The translations under genes and the position numbers were made by a program. 59,664 nucleotides of DNA from an uncultured Prevotellaceae bacterium (GTDB lineage: Bacteria > Bacteroidota > Bacteroidia > Bacteroidales > Bacteroidaceae), in assembly GCA_947168045.1 (NCBI GenBank), contig CAMVKN010000020.1, forward strand, positions 1 through 59,664, given 5' to 3'. Shown piece by piece: positions 41,835-50,811 of the stretch (its first letter is position 1; each line of letters opens with the position of its first letter). The notes beneath the pieces are model-generated. The model was not told the DNA's origin, did no database searches, and saw only the letters and a program-made list of their open reading frames with translations.

Positions 41835-43895
41835 TTGAGCGAAATCACATCACCTATACTTGAGCTGCAGCGGCAGCGTGCCTTGCTGCAGATGGAGTAT
41901 GAACAGGAGAAGGAGTCCTTTCAGCTGCAGCAACAGGCGCGTGGCATCGAGCACTTGGTGGCACGCGGCGATGCGTGGCTGCCAGTCACCGTGGGCCGCA
42001 GCTACTACAACTCGCTCAATCAGCTGTGTGTGGAGGTCTTCCGACAGCCACCACCAGAAGAGGAAGAACCCTTAGACCACAACTTCGAGTTTGGCAAGCC
42101 CGTGCGGTTTGTTAAGACCCACCCCCAGCCCCTCCCTTTGAGGGAGGGGAGTGGTTACTCTCAAGACGGAAAAGACGCGGCAAAACTATATACTCCCCTC
42201 CCTCAAAGGGAGGGGCAGGGGGTGGGTCCCACCTGCACCGTCTCCTATGTCGACGGCGACCGCATGGTCATCAGCGTGCCCGACGGTTTTCCCGTCGGTG
42301 ACCTGGCGACACTGTCGCAAGGAAGCCAGCTGGGCGTGATGCTCTTCTTCGACGAGACCACCTATCGGCTGATGTTCGAAGCCCTGGAACGCACCATGAG
42401 TGCCAAGGGGCGTCTGGGCTATCTGCGTGACCTGTTCTACACCACCACACGGCAGATGAAGGCGGAGACCTTCACCTTCCCCGACATGGGCTTCGACTAC
42501 CTGAACGCCACGCAGGAGCACGCCGTCAACGAGGTGTTGCGTGCCAAGGACGTGGCCATCGTACACGGCCCCCCCGGCACGGGCAAGACGACGACGCTCG
42601 TCGAGGCCATCTACGAGACGCTGCGCCGCGAGCCGCAGGTGCTGGTGTGCGCACAGAGTAACATGGCCGTCGACTGGATATCGGAGAAGCTCGTCGACCG
42701 CGGCCTGAACGTGCTGCGCATCGGCAACCCCTCGCGTGTGAACGACAAGATGCTGTCGTTCACCTACGAGCGACGCTTCGAGTCACATCCTGACTACCCG
42801 CAGCTGTGGGCCATCCGCAAAGCTATTCGCGAGCTGCGTAGCAACCACAGGCATGGCGACCAGTGGCATCAGAAGATGGACCGTCTGAAGAGCCGCGCCA
42901 CCGAGCTGGAGATACGCATCAACCACGACCTGTTCTCGCAGGCGCACGTCATCGCCGCCACCCTCGTTGGGTCGGCCAACCGTCTGCTTGACGGCATGAA
43001 GTTCGGCACCCTCTTCATCGACGAGGCGGCACAGGCCCTGGAAGCCGCCTGCTGGATAGCCATCCGCCGTGCCGGCCGCGTCATCCTGGCCGGCGACCAC
43101 TGTCAGCTGCCACCCACGGTGAAGTGCTACGAGGCCCTGCGACAGGGGCTGGGGCGCACCCTCATGGAGCGCATCGCCGCCAACCGTCCCGAGGTGGTGA
43201 CGCTGTTGCGCATGCAGTACCGCATGCACGAGGACATCATGCGCTTCAGCAGCGACTGGTTCTACCATAACCTGATGGTGGCAGCGCCCGAGGTGCAGCA
43301 CCGCAGCATCCTCGACCTGGACCTGCCGATGACCTGGATAGACACCTCCAGTTTAGAGTGTAGAGTGGATAGTGTAGAGTTTGCTACCGCCATGCCTTCA
43401 GCTAACGGGACTGCGGTAGCAAACTCTACACTCAACACTCTACACTCTAAACTCGAAACGTCTCAGCGTTCTTCGCTGAAGAACGAGGGCGAGGCCCGCC
43501 TCACCCTCCTTGCCCTGCAGGCATACTTTGAGCTGATAGGCAAGGAGCGCATCCTGCAGGAGCGCACCGACGTGGGCATCATCTCTCCCTATCGGGCACA
43601 GGTACAGCTGTTGCGCCAGCTGCTTCGCAAGAACGAATACCTGAAGCCCTTCCGCCGTTTCATCACCGTGAACACCGTCGACGGCTTCCAGGGACAGGAA
43701 CGCGATGTCATCGTCGTCTCGCTGGTGCGCAGCAACGAGGAGGGACAGATAGGCTTCCTGCGCGACCTGCGCCGCATGAACGTCGCCATCACCCGGGCGC
43801 GCATGAAGGTCATCATTCTCGGCGACCGCCACACCCTCACCCGTCATCCATTCTATCGCAAGCTATGGCAATACATACAATCACTGAAGGACTAA
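41835..43895 (+). CDS. SF1 DNA2/NAM7 (UPF1/IGHMBP2-like) helicase with two repeat-coded inserts
   Basis: A 686-residue superfamily 1B helicase. Motif I is GPPGTGKTTT (245-254), motif II DEAAQ (396-400), motif III GDHCQLPPT (420-428), with LRMQYRMHE (458-466), VDGFQGQERDVIVVSLVRS and VAITRAR near the end. Two stretches break the family pattern: residues 94-133 (coded by a palindromic element at 42117-42227) and about 506-543 (coded by heptamers and core at 43351-43455). Both keep the frame and fall outside the motifs. The start is a TTG at 41835, without a good ATG alternative, so it is less sure. It overlaps the M16 gene by 31 bases. Confidence 0.8.
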   Translation: MSEITSPILELQRQRALLQMEYEQEKESFQLQQQARGIEHLVARGDAWLPVTVGRSYYNSLNQLCVEVFRQPPPEEEEPLDHNFEFGKPVRFVKTHPQPLPLREGSGYSQDGKDAAKLYTPLPQREGQGVGPTCTVSYVDGDRMVISVPDGFPVGDLATLSQGSQLGVMLFFDETTYRLMFEALERTMSAKGRLGYLRDLFYTTTRQMKAETFTFPDMGFDYLNATQEHAVNEVLRAKDVAIVHGPPGTGKTTTLVEAIYETLRREPQVLVCAQSNMAVDWISEKLVDRGLNVLRIGNPSRVNDKMLSFTYERRFESHPDYPQLWAIRKAIRELRSNHRHGDQWHQKMDRLKSRATELEIRINHDLFSQAHVIAATLVGSANRLLDGMKFGTLFIDEAAQALEAACWIAIRRAGRVILAGDHCQLPPTVKCYEALRQGLGRTLMERIAANRPEVVTLLRMQYRMHEDIMRFSSDWFYHNLMVAAPEVQHRSILDLDLPMTWIDTSSLECRVDSVEFATAMPSANGTAVANSTLNTLHSKLETSQRSSLKNEGEARLTLLALQAYFELIGKERILQERTDVGIISPYRAQVQLLRQLLRKNEYLKPFRRFITVNTVDGFQGQERDVIVVSLVRSNEEGQIGFLRDLRRMNVAITRARMKVIILGDRHTLTRHPFYRKLWQYIQSLKD
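42117..42227. mobile_element. 111-bp palindromic element inserted in frame in the helicase gene
   Basis: Arms 42117-42152 and 42192-42227 pair over 36 bases with one mismatch. The centre (42153-42191) contains GCGGCAAAACTAT (42177-42189). A 49-base stretch (42154-42202) is identical to 44469-44517 in the M16 gene. The insert is 37 codons, adding THPQPLPLREGSG-type sequence. Confidence 0.85.
43351..43455. mobile_element. Heptamer-armed element in the helicase gene
   Basis: TAGAGTG-type heptamers lead into GTTTGCTACCGCC (43379-43391), and the complement GCGGTAGCAAAC (43413-43424) leads out into ACACTCT-type heptamers. The layout and core match the tolC element at 13630-13878. Confidence 0.8.
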
Positions 43896-45082
43896 ACCTA
43901 CTGCAGCTGCCCAGCCAGTCGCAGGTAGCCTACTGCGGCATCGCCGTGCATGCCGGCTCACGCAACGAGGAGCCGCACGAACAGGGACTGGCACACTTCT
44001 GCGAGCACCTGTGCTTCAAGGGCACCCGGCGGCGCAGTGCCCGACAAATCATCAATGCCATCGAGGGACTGGGGGGCGAGCTGAACGCCTTCACGAACAA
44101 GGAGGACACGGTGTTCTACTGCATCATCGAGCAGCGCCATGCCAGACGTGCCCTTGACGTGCTGCAGGACATCGTGTTCCACAGCACCTTCCCACAGCAG
44201 GAGGTGGAGAAGGAGTGTGAGGTGGTATGCGACGAGATTGAGAGCTATGAGGACTCACCGGCCGAGCTCATCTACGACGAGTTCGAGAACATGCTCTTTG
44301 ACGGCCATCCCTTAGGTCATAACATCCTCGGCACCGCCGATGGCGTGCGGTCCTACACCAGCGAGGATGCCCGTCGCTTCACGCAGAAGTGGTACCGGCC
44401 GGAGAACTGCGTGATGTTCTGCAGCCCCAGCCCCACCCCCAGCCCCTCCCGCGGGGGGGAGGGGAGTAGTTACTCTCAAGACGGAAAAGACGCGGCAAAA
44501 CTATATACTCCCCTCCCCCCCGCGGGAGGGGTCGGGGGAGAGGCTTTTTGTCACCGCGGCACCCATCAGGCCCACGTCATGGTGGGCACCAGGGCCTACG
44601 CCGCCGATGACGAGCGGCGCTGGGCGCTCTACCTGCTGAACAACATCATGGGAGGACCTGCCATGAACTCACGGCTGAACGTGGCGCTGCGCGAAAGGAA
44701 CGGACTGGTCTACACCGTCGAGAGCACCATGGTGAGCTATAGCGATACGGGCGTATGGAGCATCTACTTCGGCTGCGACCCCGATGACACACGACACTGT
44801 CTGCGACTGGTGCGGCGACAGCTGGACCGGATGATGGAGAAGCCCTTGACCCCGACACAGCTGAACGCTGCCAAGCGACAGCTGCAGGGACAGCTGGCCA
44901 TTGCTGCCGAGAACCGCGAACAGATGGTGCTCGACAGCGCACGCTCCTTCCTTCATACCGGACGCGTGCGCACCGTGGCCGATGTCATGGCACACGTCAA
45001 CAGCCTCACCGCCGCCGACCTGCAGCGCTGTGCACAACAGTTGTTCGCGCAGCAAGCCCTCACCACGCTCATCTATCAATAG
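43865..45082 (+). CDS. M16 family zinc metallopeptidase with repeat-coded insert
   Basis: A 405-residue pitrilysin/insulinase-type peptidase. The inverted zinc motif HFCEH (44-48) is followed by the downstream glutamate region in VEKECEVVCDEIESYEDSP, and the C-terminal half has the family's inactive-domain features (LNNIMGGPAMNSRLNVALRE then RNGLVYTVES). Residues about 186-228 (SPTPSPSRGG to PPAGGVGGEA) are coded by a palindromic element and lie between the two halves, where a beta strand is normally found. The start overlaps the helicase end by 31 bases, so the two are co-expressed. It may degrade peptides or mature exported proteins. Confidence 0.85.
   Translation: MAIHTITEGLNLLQLPSQSQVAYCGIAVHAGSRNEEPHEQGLAHFCEHLCFKGTRRRSARQIINAIEGLGGELNAFTNKEDTVFYCIIEQRHARRALDVLQDIVFHSTFPQQEVEKECEVVCDEIESYEDSPAELIYDEFENMLFDGHPLGHNILGTADGVRSYTSEDARRFTQKWYRPENCVMFCSPSPTPSPSRGGEGSSYSQDGKDAAKLYTPLPPAGGVGGEAFCHRGTHQAHVMVGTRAYAADDERRWALYLLNNIMGGPAMNSRLNVALRERNGLVYTVESTMVSYSDTGVWSIYFGCDPDDTRHCLRLVRRQLDRMMEKPLTPTQLNAAKRQLQGQLAIAAENREQMVLDSARSFLHTGRVRTVADVMAHVNSLTAADLQRCAQQLFAQQALTTLIYQ
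44421..44545. mobile_element. Palindromic element inserted in frame in the M16 peptidase gene
   Basis: C-rich left arm (about 44431-44467) and G-rich right arm (44507-44541) pair around a centre that is identical over 49 bases (44469-44517) to the element in the helicase gene 2.3 kb upstream. The outer arms differ in detail (CCCGCGGG instead of CCCTTTGAGGG). Confidence 0.85.
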
Positions 45083-45118
45083 TCATTTATATGATGTGTG
45101 CACGCGCGTGCGCCATCG

Positions 45119-47386
45119 CTATCTTCTTCTCAACACCTTTCTGACGCTGCCGTCGGGCTGACGGATGATGTTCAGGCCCTGTCGGCTGTGGCTGAGCTGT
45201 GCGCCGCCGATGGTGTAGATGGCAGGCGACTGCTGACGGCTGAAGCCCGATGGAATGGTGGCGAAATCAATGCCGGTGTCTTCGCCGCAGATGGCTGAGA
45301 AGGCCATGATGGAGGCGTAGGCATACGAGCCGTTGGTGATGGTCACCGACGTCAGTTCCTTGTCAGCATCCACGGGCACCGAGAAGTCGAACAGACAATA
45401 GTGGTTGTCGCTGCTGTAGGTGTCATTGTCGCGCCTGATGTTGCCTAAGGCCACGACGGCCTCGTTGCCCTGCAGGGCGTTGTTGCGTACCGACCAGTCG
45501 CGGATGGTGTAGGTGCCCGCTTCCGTCTGTGAGCCGTCGGCATAGTTCAGCCTGACGCTCACCTTCGCTTCGCCGTTGCCGCTGGTACCCAGTATGAAGA
45601 GCTCTGTCGTGTTGACGGGCACCTGGAACTCTGCCGTGCCCTCCTGGCCATATTCGTGAAGCGACAGCGCATTGGGCGTGTCGTAGGTCGCCAGTTGGTA
45701 GCGCACCTCCTCGTTGGCCGAGGTGATGAGCCTGTCGGCAGGCAGTCCGCCGCTGTTGCGCAGCTGGGCGGCATAGAACGAGCGGTTGGAGCCGTCGATG
45801 GATGCCGAGGTATGGCTGCTGCTGGGCAGCGTCTCCGCCACGATGTCAGCGTTCCAGCCACGGGCCACCATCAGCGGCCTGGTTGTGATGATGCGTGGCG
45901 GCAGCAGGTGCTTGTCAAGGAAGAGCAGTCGCTGTCCAATCCATCCCTTCAGGTAGTTCACGGCATCGTCGTAGTTGTCGGCATAGTAGGGCAGGGGCCA
46001 GATGTAGCTGCGGTTGTAGATGCCCCATGCCTGCTCATTGCGTGCAGCGGCCCCACCAGTGGTGATGAGCGTCGCCATCGAGTCGACGGTGTGCAGCAGA
46101 CGGTCGGTGCGGTGGTTGTCCTGTCGGTACTGCTGCCATCGCTGCTTCATAGCGCTGACGTATGCCGTGTCCTGCAGCATGCGGTACCAGTAGAACGGCA
46201 CGGGGCAGTCGTCGTTGCGGAAGTTCATGTTCAGCATATACTGCCATTGGTCCGTACGCTCACCTGAGTAGTAGTTAGCGTTGCCCCATGCGATGTTAAA
46301 GTCCCACAGCGTTGTCTTCCACCTGTCGTCGATGCCCTCTTCCCTTGCCCGTTTCCGGCTGTGCTTGTAGAGGTGCGTGCTCAGTCGGTAGCCGTCGATG
46401 TTCATCGACAGCTCGGTGGCCAGCATGTAGTCGATGAACGACAGCACGTCAATCTTCTGCCGATAGCCGCCGTCGGGGTCCTGCCAGTCGTCGGCCATGA
46501 AGGCATCCTCCATCTGGTGCACCTCGCTCTGCAGCGCCTGTCGGGAGCCGGTGGGCAGTGTGCCGAACTCATCGTCGTCGGGGTCGCAGTATTCATACTT
46601 GATGTAGAAGTTGCGGGCCACCTGGCTGCCGTCCATCGACTGCCAGGGGCGGTAGCGAGAGGTGAAGTAGGGGTCATAGCCGTGGTCGATGCTGACGTGG
46701 TAGTCGCCGCTGAGGTCGTCCGTGCTGGGGTCATCCAGGTCCAGGCGGTGCTTGCCCTTCGACACCAGCTCGCAGAGCACATAGACACCATAGTAGGTGC
46801 CATCGAGGAACACCTCGCAGTGGCGGGCACGCGGCACCCAGTCCATCCAGGGTCGTCCCAGCTCGAAGGAGAGGACGTCGCGCAGCATCGTCTCGTCGGC
46901 CCATGGGGCAATGAAGCCCCATTTGTTGTCCTTCGGCATGCCCAGGATAGGCACCTTCTTCTTCTCGCCGCCGTTGTCGGGCAGCACGTTGGTGGCCAGG
47001 GTGCGCAGGGTATAGGGCTTCTTGTCAGAGCTGTCAAACGACGAGTTGCCGCGGTACTTCAGTGCTATCCATCCCTCATAGTCCACCCGCTGGCCGGGGT
47101 GTGCCAGGGTGTCGCCGTAGTTCGTCTGTCCGTCGCCGTTGTGGATAATCTTCATCCGCCCCAGCACATAGCTGTTGCGCTGGATGACCTTGCCCCCAAC
47201 GTTGATGAACACGATGGGCAGGTTGGTCGACGTCACCTTCACGTTCTTGTCCAGCAGACGGCTGCGGTAGTTGTCGTACTGCTGTGCATGGAGAGTTGCC
47301 GTGCCGAAGCAGGGCAGCAGCAGGGCCACGACCCATATAAGCCACGAAGGACAGGACAGGAGTTTGGACTGGGGCTGTATGTTCAT
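45119..47386 (-). CDS. CotH kinase family exported protein
   Basis: A 755-residue protein with signal WLIWVVALLLPCFGTATLHA. The CotH (spore-coat kinase-like) domain covers about 60-450: IALKYRGNSSFDSSDKKPYT, then MLRDVLSFELGR, GTYYGVYVLCELVSKGKHRL, VLSFIDYMLATELSMNIDGY and TTLWDFNIAWGNANYY, where the DFN aspartate is a likely metal ligand. The C-terminal part is Ig-like with a short tail (PAIYTIGGAQL). CotH proteins are atypical protein kinases; in Bacteroidota they often sit near polysaccharide loci. I start at 47386. It is divergent from the GH43 gene. Confidence 0.8.
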   Translation of the reverse strand: MNIQPQSKLLSCPSWLIWVVALLLPCFGTATLHAQQYDNYRSRLLDKNVKVTSTNLPIVFINVGGKVIQRNSYVLGRMKIIHNGDGQTNYGDTLAHPGQRVDYEGWIALKYRGNSSFDSSDKKPYTLRTLATNVLPDNGGEKKKVPILGMPKDNKWGFIAPWADETMLRDVLSFELGRPWMDWVPRARHCEVFLDGTYYGVYVLCELVSKGKHRLDLDDPSTDDLSGDYHVSIDHGYDPYFTSRYRPWQSMDGSQVARNFYIKYEYCDPDDDEFGTLPTGSRQALQSEVHQMEDAFMADDWQDPDGGYRQKIDVLSFIDYMLATELSMNIDGYRLSTHLYKHSRKRAREEGIDDRWKTTLWDFNIAWGNANYYSGERTDQWQYMLNMNFRNDDCPVPFYWYRMLQDTAYVSAMKQRWQQYRQDNHRTDRLLHTVDSMATLITTGGAAARNEQAWGIYNRSYIWPLPYYADNYDDAVNYLKGWIGQRLLFLDKHLLPPRIITTRPLMVARGWNADIVAETLPSSSHTSASIDGSNRSFYAAQLRNSGGLPADRLITSANEEVRYQLATYDTPNALSLHEYGQEGTAEFQVPVNTTELFILGTSGNGEAKVSVRLNYADGSQTEAGTYTIRDWSVRNNALQGNEAVVALGNIRRDNDTYSSDNHYCLFDFSVPVDADKELTSVTITNGSYAYASIMAFSAICGEDTGIDFATIPSGFSRQQSPAIYTIGGAQLSHSRQGLNIIRQPDGSVRKVLRRR

Positions 47387-47442
47387 TGCTATAGATGATA
47401 AGTTACAACTAATAATGGGCACCTTCGTTCAGAAGATTGCTG

Positions 47443-47473
47443 CAAAATTACGCTGAAAAGTCGGGAGTACCAA
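47443..47473 (-). promoter_or_regulatory. Promoter of the CotH-like gene
   Basis: On the minus strand TAATTTTG (47443-47450) fits the -7 box and TTGG (47470-47473) lies 19 bases upstream as a -33 box. The start codon is 57 bases downstream. Confidence 0.6.
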
Positions 47474-47569
47474 GCTTTTATGCGTAAAAAGTGGATGATA
47501 CAAGGTGCGATAGACCGAAAAACGCACAATTCTGACCAGCTATTACCATTTTTTATAACATGATTATAT

Positions 47570-47577
47570 TACCTTTG
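47570..47577 (+). promoter_or_regulatory. -7 box (TACCTTTG) of the GH43 gene
   Basis: TACCTTTG at 47570-47577 fits the -7 consensus; the -33 region is T-rich without a strict TTTG. The GH43 start is 34 bases downstream. Confidence 0.6.
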
Positions 47578-47610
47578 CACCAACAATGACTCACAAAAAG
47601 AACTGTTGTT

Positions 47611-48540
47611 ATGAAACTGAAGACCATAGTTACTGCCATCCTTGCCGCCGCCTCGACGGCGGTGCAAGCTGGCAACCCTGTCATCAACGGCTGGTATGCC
47701 GACCCCGAGGGGGTGGTGTGGAAAGGCCGTTACTGGTTGTTTCCCACCTATTCAGCCCCCTATGACGAGCAGCTTTTCTTCGATGCCTTCTCGTCGAAGG
47801 ACCTTGTGAAGTGGAAGAAGCACCCGCAGGTGCTGAAGGCTGCCGACGTGTCGTGGGCGCGGCGTGCCATGTGGGCCCCCGCCGTGGTTGAGAAGGACGG
47901 CCGCTACTATCTGTTCTTCTCGGCCAACGACGTGCACGAGGGCGAGACGGGCGGCATCGGGGTGGCCGTGAGCAAGAAGCCACAGGGACCCTACAAGGAC
48001 GCCCTGGGCAAGCCCCTGATACAGCGCATCGTGAATGGCGCCCAGCCCATTGACCAGTATGTGTTCCGCGATGACGACGGCCAGTACTATATGTACTACG
48101 GCGGCTGGGGCCACTGCAATGTGGTGCGGCTGAGCGACGACCTGCTCAGTCTGGTGCCTTTTGCCGACGGCGACCTGTTCAAGGAGGTGACACCCGAGAA
48201 CTATGTCGAGGGGCCGTTCATGCTGAAGCGCGACGGCAAATACTACTTCATGTGGAGCGAAGGAGGGTGGGGCGGTCCCAACTACTGCGTCAGCTATGCC
48301 ATCAGCGACTCGCCGCTGGGGCCCTTCCGCCGCATCGGCAAGATTCTGGAGCAGGACCCACAGATAGCCACCGGTGCCGGCCATCACTCCGTCATCCGTG
48401 GTCGTGGCGCTGACGAGTGGTTCATCGTCTACCACCGTCGTCCGCTGGGTGAGACCGAGGCCAACCATCGTGTGACCTGCATCGACCGTCTGCTGTTCGA
48501 TGCTGACGGCTATATCCTGCCCGTGAAGATGACTCCATGA
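47611..48540 (+). CDS. GH43 family glycoside hydrolase
   Basis: A 309-residue exported propeller enzyme (signal KLKTIVTAILAAASTAVQA). The catalytic triad is visible: D31 in GWYADPEGVV, D148 in QPIDQYVFRDDDG and E200 in YVEGPFMLKRDG, with MWAPAVVEKDGRYYLFFSA between. It is a single-domain form, typical of exo-acting arabinofuranosidase, xylosidase or galactosidase subfamilies; the substrate cannot be fixed here. It opens the polysaccharide utilisation locus and has its own promoter. A half palindromic repeat follows the stop. Confidence 0.85.
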   Translation: MKLKTIVTAILAAASTAVQAGNPVINGWYADPEGVVWKGRYWLFPTYSAPYDEQLFFDAFSSKDLVKWKKHPQVLKAADVSWARRAMWAPAVVEKDGRYYLFFSANDVHEGETGGIGVAVSKKPQGPYKDALGKPLIQRIVNGAQPIDQYVFRDDDGQYYMYYGGWGHCNVVRLSDDLLSLVPFADGDLFKEVTPENYVEGPFMLKRDGKYYFMWSEGGWGGPNYCVSYAISDSPLGPFRRIGKILEQDPQIATGAGHHSVIRGRGADEWFIVYHRRPLGETEANHRVTCIDRLLFDADGYILPVKMTP

Positions 48541-48544
48541 GAAA

Positions 48545-48600
48545 CAGCCCCACCCCCAACCCCTCCCGCGGGGGGGAGGGGAGTATATAGTTTTGTCATG
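48545..48600. repeat. Half palindromic element with ATAGTTTTG core piece
   Basis: A CCCCTCCCGCGGGGGGGAGGGG-type hairpin (about 48560-48582) followed by ATATAGTTTTGTC matches one end of the elements in the helicase and M16 genes. The other arm is missing. Confidence 0.65.
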
Positions 48601-48631
48601 TTATTGCTAAAAGTATAAAAACCAATATTAT

Positions 48632-50671
48632 ATGAAGACAACACTGAAAACCCTTCTCAGCGCCCTTGTGCTGCTCGCCGCATGGCCGGCACAGGCCCAG
48701 AACACCGTGAGCTACCGTCTACAGCTGAAGCAGCCCGGCAATGCCGCCGTCAGCTACCAGCTGAAGGGTAGCAACCAGCTCACTGCCGATGGCCTTGGAG
48801 ACAAGGTGGCCATCCGCCAGGAAATGACGCCGATGGCCACGGGCGTGACACAGCTCACGCTGACCGTCACGGCACACGAGACCCTCTACTTCAACCTCGG
48901 GGCCAGTCTGGCCACCGGCTTCAGCACCGACGCCTCCGACTTCTACCTGCCGGGCTTCTGGTATCACAAGAACCTGCGGTCGCCACGCGAAGCCCCGTCG
49001 TTCCACACCTCCAAGAGCTGGAACGTGCGTGAGGACCGTCTGTCGTCGCCCCTCACCGGCGTCATCGACCTGTCGGGCAGGCAGGCTGTGAGCGTCCTGC
49101 GCTGTCTCGACACCCCAGGCTGCGATGCGCTGACCACCCATCAGGAGGGCGAGGTCATCCTCAGCGGGCCCACCACCGTGGGCTATGTCGGCTTCGACAA
49201 TGAGGGAGGCCGTGCCAGCCTCACTTTCGGCTATCCGTATGTCGAGACCCCCACACGCTATATCCGCAAGCTCACCCTCGCCCCCGCCATCACCGCCTTT
49301 GCGCGGCTGGAGAAGGGACAGACGTGCATCTTGCGGTGGCTCATCCGCCGCAGTGAGGCCCAGGACTATGGCCAGTTCGTCAGCCAGACATGGCAGCACT
49401 GCGTCGACGTGCTCCGTCCGCAGCCGCTCGTTCCCCGCTACACCCCTGAGCAGATGAAGGCACAGCTGGCCAACTACTTCCGTCAGGCATACGTCGACAA
49501 GTACCCCCTGAAGTATCATTCCGGTCATGGCCTGCGCACCGACGACTGTCTGCCCGTCGACCATGTGCAGTTGGGCTTCTGCGGCCGTGTGCTGCTCAAC
49601 GCCTTCAATGCCCTGGAGTATGGCGAGGCCACCGGCGAGCAGCTGCTCGTCACCATGGGCCGTGACATCTTTGACAGCTGGCTGCAGCATGGCTTCACCG
49701 CCCGTGGCTATTTCAAGGAAGACATGTTCATTGCCAATGGCATCCCCGCCGACCAGGACTGCGTGCACAGCATACGTCAGCAGTCGGAGGCCGTCTATGC
49801 CGTCCTCCACTACCTCGTCTACGAGCGCCAGCACGGCCGGAAGCACAAGCAGTGGGAGCAGAAGATGCGCACCCTGCTGGACCAGATGCTGCAGCTGCAG
49901 AAGGCCGACGGCCATTTCCCCCGCAAGTATCGTGACGACCACAGCGACGTGGACGCCTCGGGGGGCTCCACGCCCAGCGCCACCTCTACCCTCGTCATGG
50001 GCTATCAGTACTTCGGCGACAAGCGCTACCTGCAGGCCGCCAAGCGCACGGTGGACTACCTGGAGGAGAACATTATTGCCAAGAGCGACTATTTCTCGTC
50101 GACGCTCGATGCCAACTGCGAGGACAAGGAGGCAGCCATCAGCGCCGTCACCGCCACCTATTACTTAGCCATGGTGACGAAGGGTAAGGAGCGGCAGCAC
50201 TACATCGACCTCTGCCAGCAGGCCACCTACTTCGCCCTGTCGTGGTACTACCTGTGGGACGTGCCCTTCGCACAGGGACAGATGCTGGGCGACCTGGGCT
50301 TCCAGAGCCGTGGATGGAGCAACGTGTCGGTGGAGAACAACCATGTCGACGTCTTCGTCTTCGAGCTGCCCCACATCGCCACATGGCTGGCCGGCCAGAC
50401 CGGCGAGCAACGCTTCGCCCAGGTGTGCGACGTCATCCGCTCGTCGCTCTGCCAGCTGCTGCCCACGCCCGACCGTCTTTGTGGCATCGGCGTGCCCGGC
50501 TTCAACCCCGAGGTGGTGCAGCACACCTGGTGGGACTATGGTCGTAATGGCAAGGGCTTCTACAACGACATCTTCGCCCCAGGATGGACCGTGGCCTCGC
50601 TCTGGGAGCTCTATTCGCCCGAGCGCACCACTGGTTTTATGAAATATTTCCATTATACAACAGGCCTGTGA
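48632..50671 (+). CDS. Secreted six-hairpin-glycosidase-like protein, family not recognised
   Basis: A 679-residue exported protein (signal TTLKTLLSALVLLAAWPAQA). Residues about 25-250 are a beta-sandwich, and about 270-660 are helical repeats like an (alpha/alpha)6 barrel, with conserved-looking acidic and aromatic patches: HSGHGLRTDDCLPVDHVQ, FTARGYFKEDMFIANGIP, DGHFPRKYRDDHSDVDASGG and NNHVDVFVFELPHIATWL. The layout recalls GH families of the six-hairpin type, but no named signature fits. Its place between a GH43 and SusC suggests action on the same polysaccharide. Confidence 0.6.
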   Translation: MKTTLKTLLSALVLLAAWPAQAQNTVSYRLQLKQPGNAAVSYQLKGSNQLTADGLGDKVAIRQEMTPMATGVTQLTLTVTAHETLYFNLGASLATGFSTDASDFYLPGFWYHKNLRSPREAPSFHTSKSWNVREDRLSSPLTGVIDLSGRQAVSVLRCLDTPGCDALTTHQEGEVILSGPTTVGYVGFDNEGGRASLTFGYPYVETPTRYIRKLTLAPAITAFARLEKGQTCILRWLIRRSEAQDYGQFVSQTWQHCVDVLRPQPLVPRYTPEQMKAQLANYFRQAYVDKYPLKYHSGHGLRTDDCLPVDHVQLGFCGRVLLNAFNALEYGEATGEQLLVTMGRDIFDSWLQHGFTARGYFKEDMFIANGIPADQDCVHSIRQQSEAVYAVLHYLVYERQHGRKHKQWEQKMRTLLDQMLQLQKADGHFPRKYRDDHSDVDASGGSTPSATSTLVMGYQYFGDKRYLQAAKRTVDYLEENIIAKSDYFSSTLDANCEDKEAAISAVTATYYLAMVTKGKERQHYIDLCQQATYFALSWYYLWDVPFAQGQMLGDLGFQSRGWSNVSVENNHVDVFVFELPHIATWLAGQTGEQRFAQVCDVIRSSLCQLLPTPDRLCGIGVPGFNPEVVQHTWWDYGRNGKGFYNDIFAPGWTVASLWELYSPERTTGFMKYFHYTTGL

Positions 50672-50774
50672 CGCGAAAGTATAAGTAGCTGATAATGAGA
50701 ATATATAAGTGATGGTAGTGTCATATACACGTTATACAAACCCTATTCTATTACGCGTGGCGACGGAAAATGGC

Positions 50775-50782
50775 TACCTTTG
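50775..50782 (+). promoter_or_regulatory. -7 box (TACCTTTG) upstream of susC
   Basis: TACCTTTG at 50775-50782 is 29 bases before the susC-like ATG. The -33 region lacks a clear TTTG, which is usual for promoters that need an activator. Confidence 0.6.
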
Positions 50783-50811
50783 CATCAACATTCGATAATA
50801 GCTAAAACCCA

